NCBI RefSeq assembly: GCF_949628265.1
Contig: NC_088786.1
Location: forward strand, 16,864,001 to 16,928,000
Source of the DNA: Cloeon dipterum
Lineage: Eukaryota; Arthropoda; Insecta; Ephemeroptera; Baetidae
Direction of reading: 5' to 3'
Length of the DNA stretch: 64,000 nucleotides
Both the position numbers and the translations under genes were made by a program. The notes beneath the pieces are model-generated. The model worked only from the letters and a program-made list of their open reading frames with translations, ran no database searches and was not told the DNA's origin. Within the stretch, counting starts at the first letter, position 1. Each line of letters starts with the position of its first letter. Of the stretch, positions 62,901 through 64,000 are shown piece by piece.

Positions 62901-64000
62901 ATAAATAAGGCGAAACAAATTCCTAAAGCCAATTAGTGCAAAAAAACGCCGTGTCAAAGCCAGTGATTTGTTTTCCTGGGGAACTGAAGGGCAGCGAAGG
63001 GAGCAGCTGCGAGTGAATCCCAAGCAGCGAGTGCAAATTTTAATAAAGTGCACGCTGCTAAATTATTGTGTGCGCTGTTCTGGGGGCGCGCAAACGAACT
63101 TTTTGCGCCAAACTCGGGTCGTTATAAACAAACTAAGACTCGTGCCAAAGACATTTTCCTTAATAGCAGCAGCAGCAGCAGCAGCGCACGTGCCTGGCCT
63201 GCGTGGCGTGGCGAGGGGCCGCCTTTTTTGCCAATCCGTTATTTATTCATTCGCCCAGGGTGCCGATGCTGATGGCGAGCACTATACGAGACGCTTTTCC
63301 AATAAAACGTGCCTTTCAATTGGAAAAATCCATCATCATCAAGCGAGCAAACGGCCTGAAAAATTGGCCAAGCGTTGAGAACGAAAGAGTCGCCTCTGAA
63401 ATTTATATAAATGGAAGCAAAGTGCGTTAGGAATGCTCTATTGCAACATTCCCGACAGAATTTCACTTCAGAGACGCTGATCGATAACATCATGTTCCAC
63501 TCAGAAAACCGTAGAATTCTGATTTACGGCCAGTAAGGAATTTTTCTTGTCGGAACAAAAATAACAGATTTTAATTCAAAAGGGGAGTTCAAGAGAGGGG
63601 TTTATGAGCATAAATTTGAGTTGAAAAGACACTCGATCCTGCAGTTCCTATATAGCCGCTTTTTATATTTATTAATTTAACAATTATCATTCATGGTATT
63701 TCATCTTAAATAAACGAAAGCTTTTAAAGTGAAAAATTCAATTCTCATGAAAGACCAAAGCTGGCTCCAACAAACAGAATATATAATATAGTTCATAAAT
63801 CTCATAAATCTAATACATTTTAAACATATTTTAACTTTGGCATCTTTCTCATTACATTTACCTGTTGGGAGCGTGTGCCTAAGGACTACAAATTTAATAA
63901 AAATCACATTTAAGCTATATATTTTCAAAGAAAATCGACTAAATCCGTTGAAGCATATTTTGTACTTAGTGTTAAACACCGCCCGAGTTAAATTAATTAG
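59903..64000. other. No gene seen; intron or upstream region of the SLC7-type gene
   Basis: The missing N-terminal exons of the transporter should lie on this side, but I see no exon with the expected first-helix signature. GC-richer patches at about 62090-62650 and 62960-63440 contain open frames without ATG starts or domains. A short AGC run (about 63164-63186) is present. Confidence 0.5.

Overview
This is AT-rich animal DNA with spliced genes: GT-AG introns from 48 bp to over 10 kb, GC-richer exons and AATAAA poly(A) signals. The protein families point to an arthropod, most likely an insect: an insect-type DUF4728 four-helix membrane protein, a licorne/MKK3-type MAP kinase kinase, a BTB-BACK-Kelch protein, a C16orf89-like (DUF4735) secreted protein and a cationic amino acid transporter. 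There are no bacterial-type operons. I see no tRNA, rRNA or CRISPR array.

Layout. 1-7.8 kb: no gene I can support. 7.83-10.95 kb (+): five-exon DUF4728 gene. 13.0-24.3 kb (-): seven-exon DUF4735 gene, tail-to-tail with the first. 24.3-32.0 kb: non-coding, with three hairpins close together, a 121-bp GA microsatellite and repeat relics. 32.0-33.8 kb (-): a candidate two-exon gene for a 72-residue secreted peptide I do not recognise. 35.3-48.7 kb (+): seven-exon Kelch gene. Its first intron carries a 10,141-bp LTR retrotransposon. 49.5-52.6 kb (+): seven-exon licorne/MKK3/6 gene. 56.0-59.9 kb (-): the last eight exons of an SLC7-type transporter whose N-terminal exons are not found before the window ends. 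59.9-64.0 kb: no coding exon seen.

The main observation is the LTR element. It has two 444-bp LTRs that look identical by eye, a 5-bp target duplication (GCCAC), a candidate primer-binding site and a Gag-like coding region split over two frames. It then has about 7 kb with no recognisable protease, reverse transcriptase, RNase H or integrase. It therefore resembles a recently inserted, gag-bearing non-autonomous element. It sits nine bases downstream of the Kelch exon 1 splice donor, in the same orientation as the gene, and enlarges a 161-bp intron to 10.3 kb.

All exon models were made by hand from splice-site consensus, reading-frame phase and family resemblance. Each complete model closes in frame from start to stop. 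No database search or RNA evidence was available.
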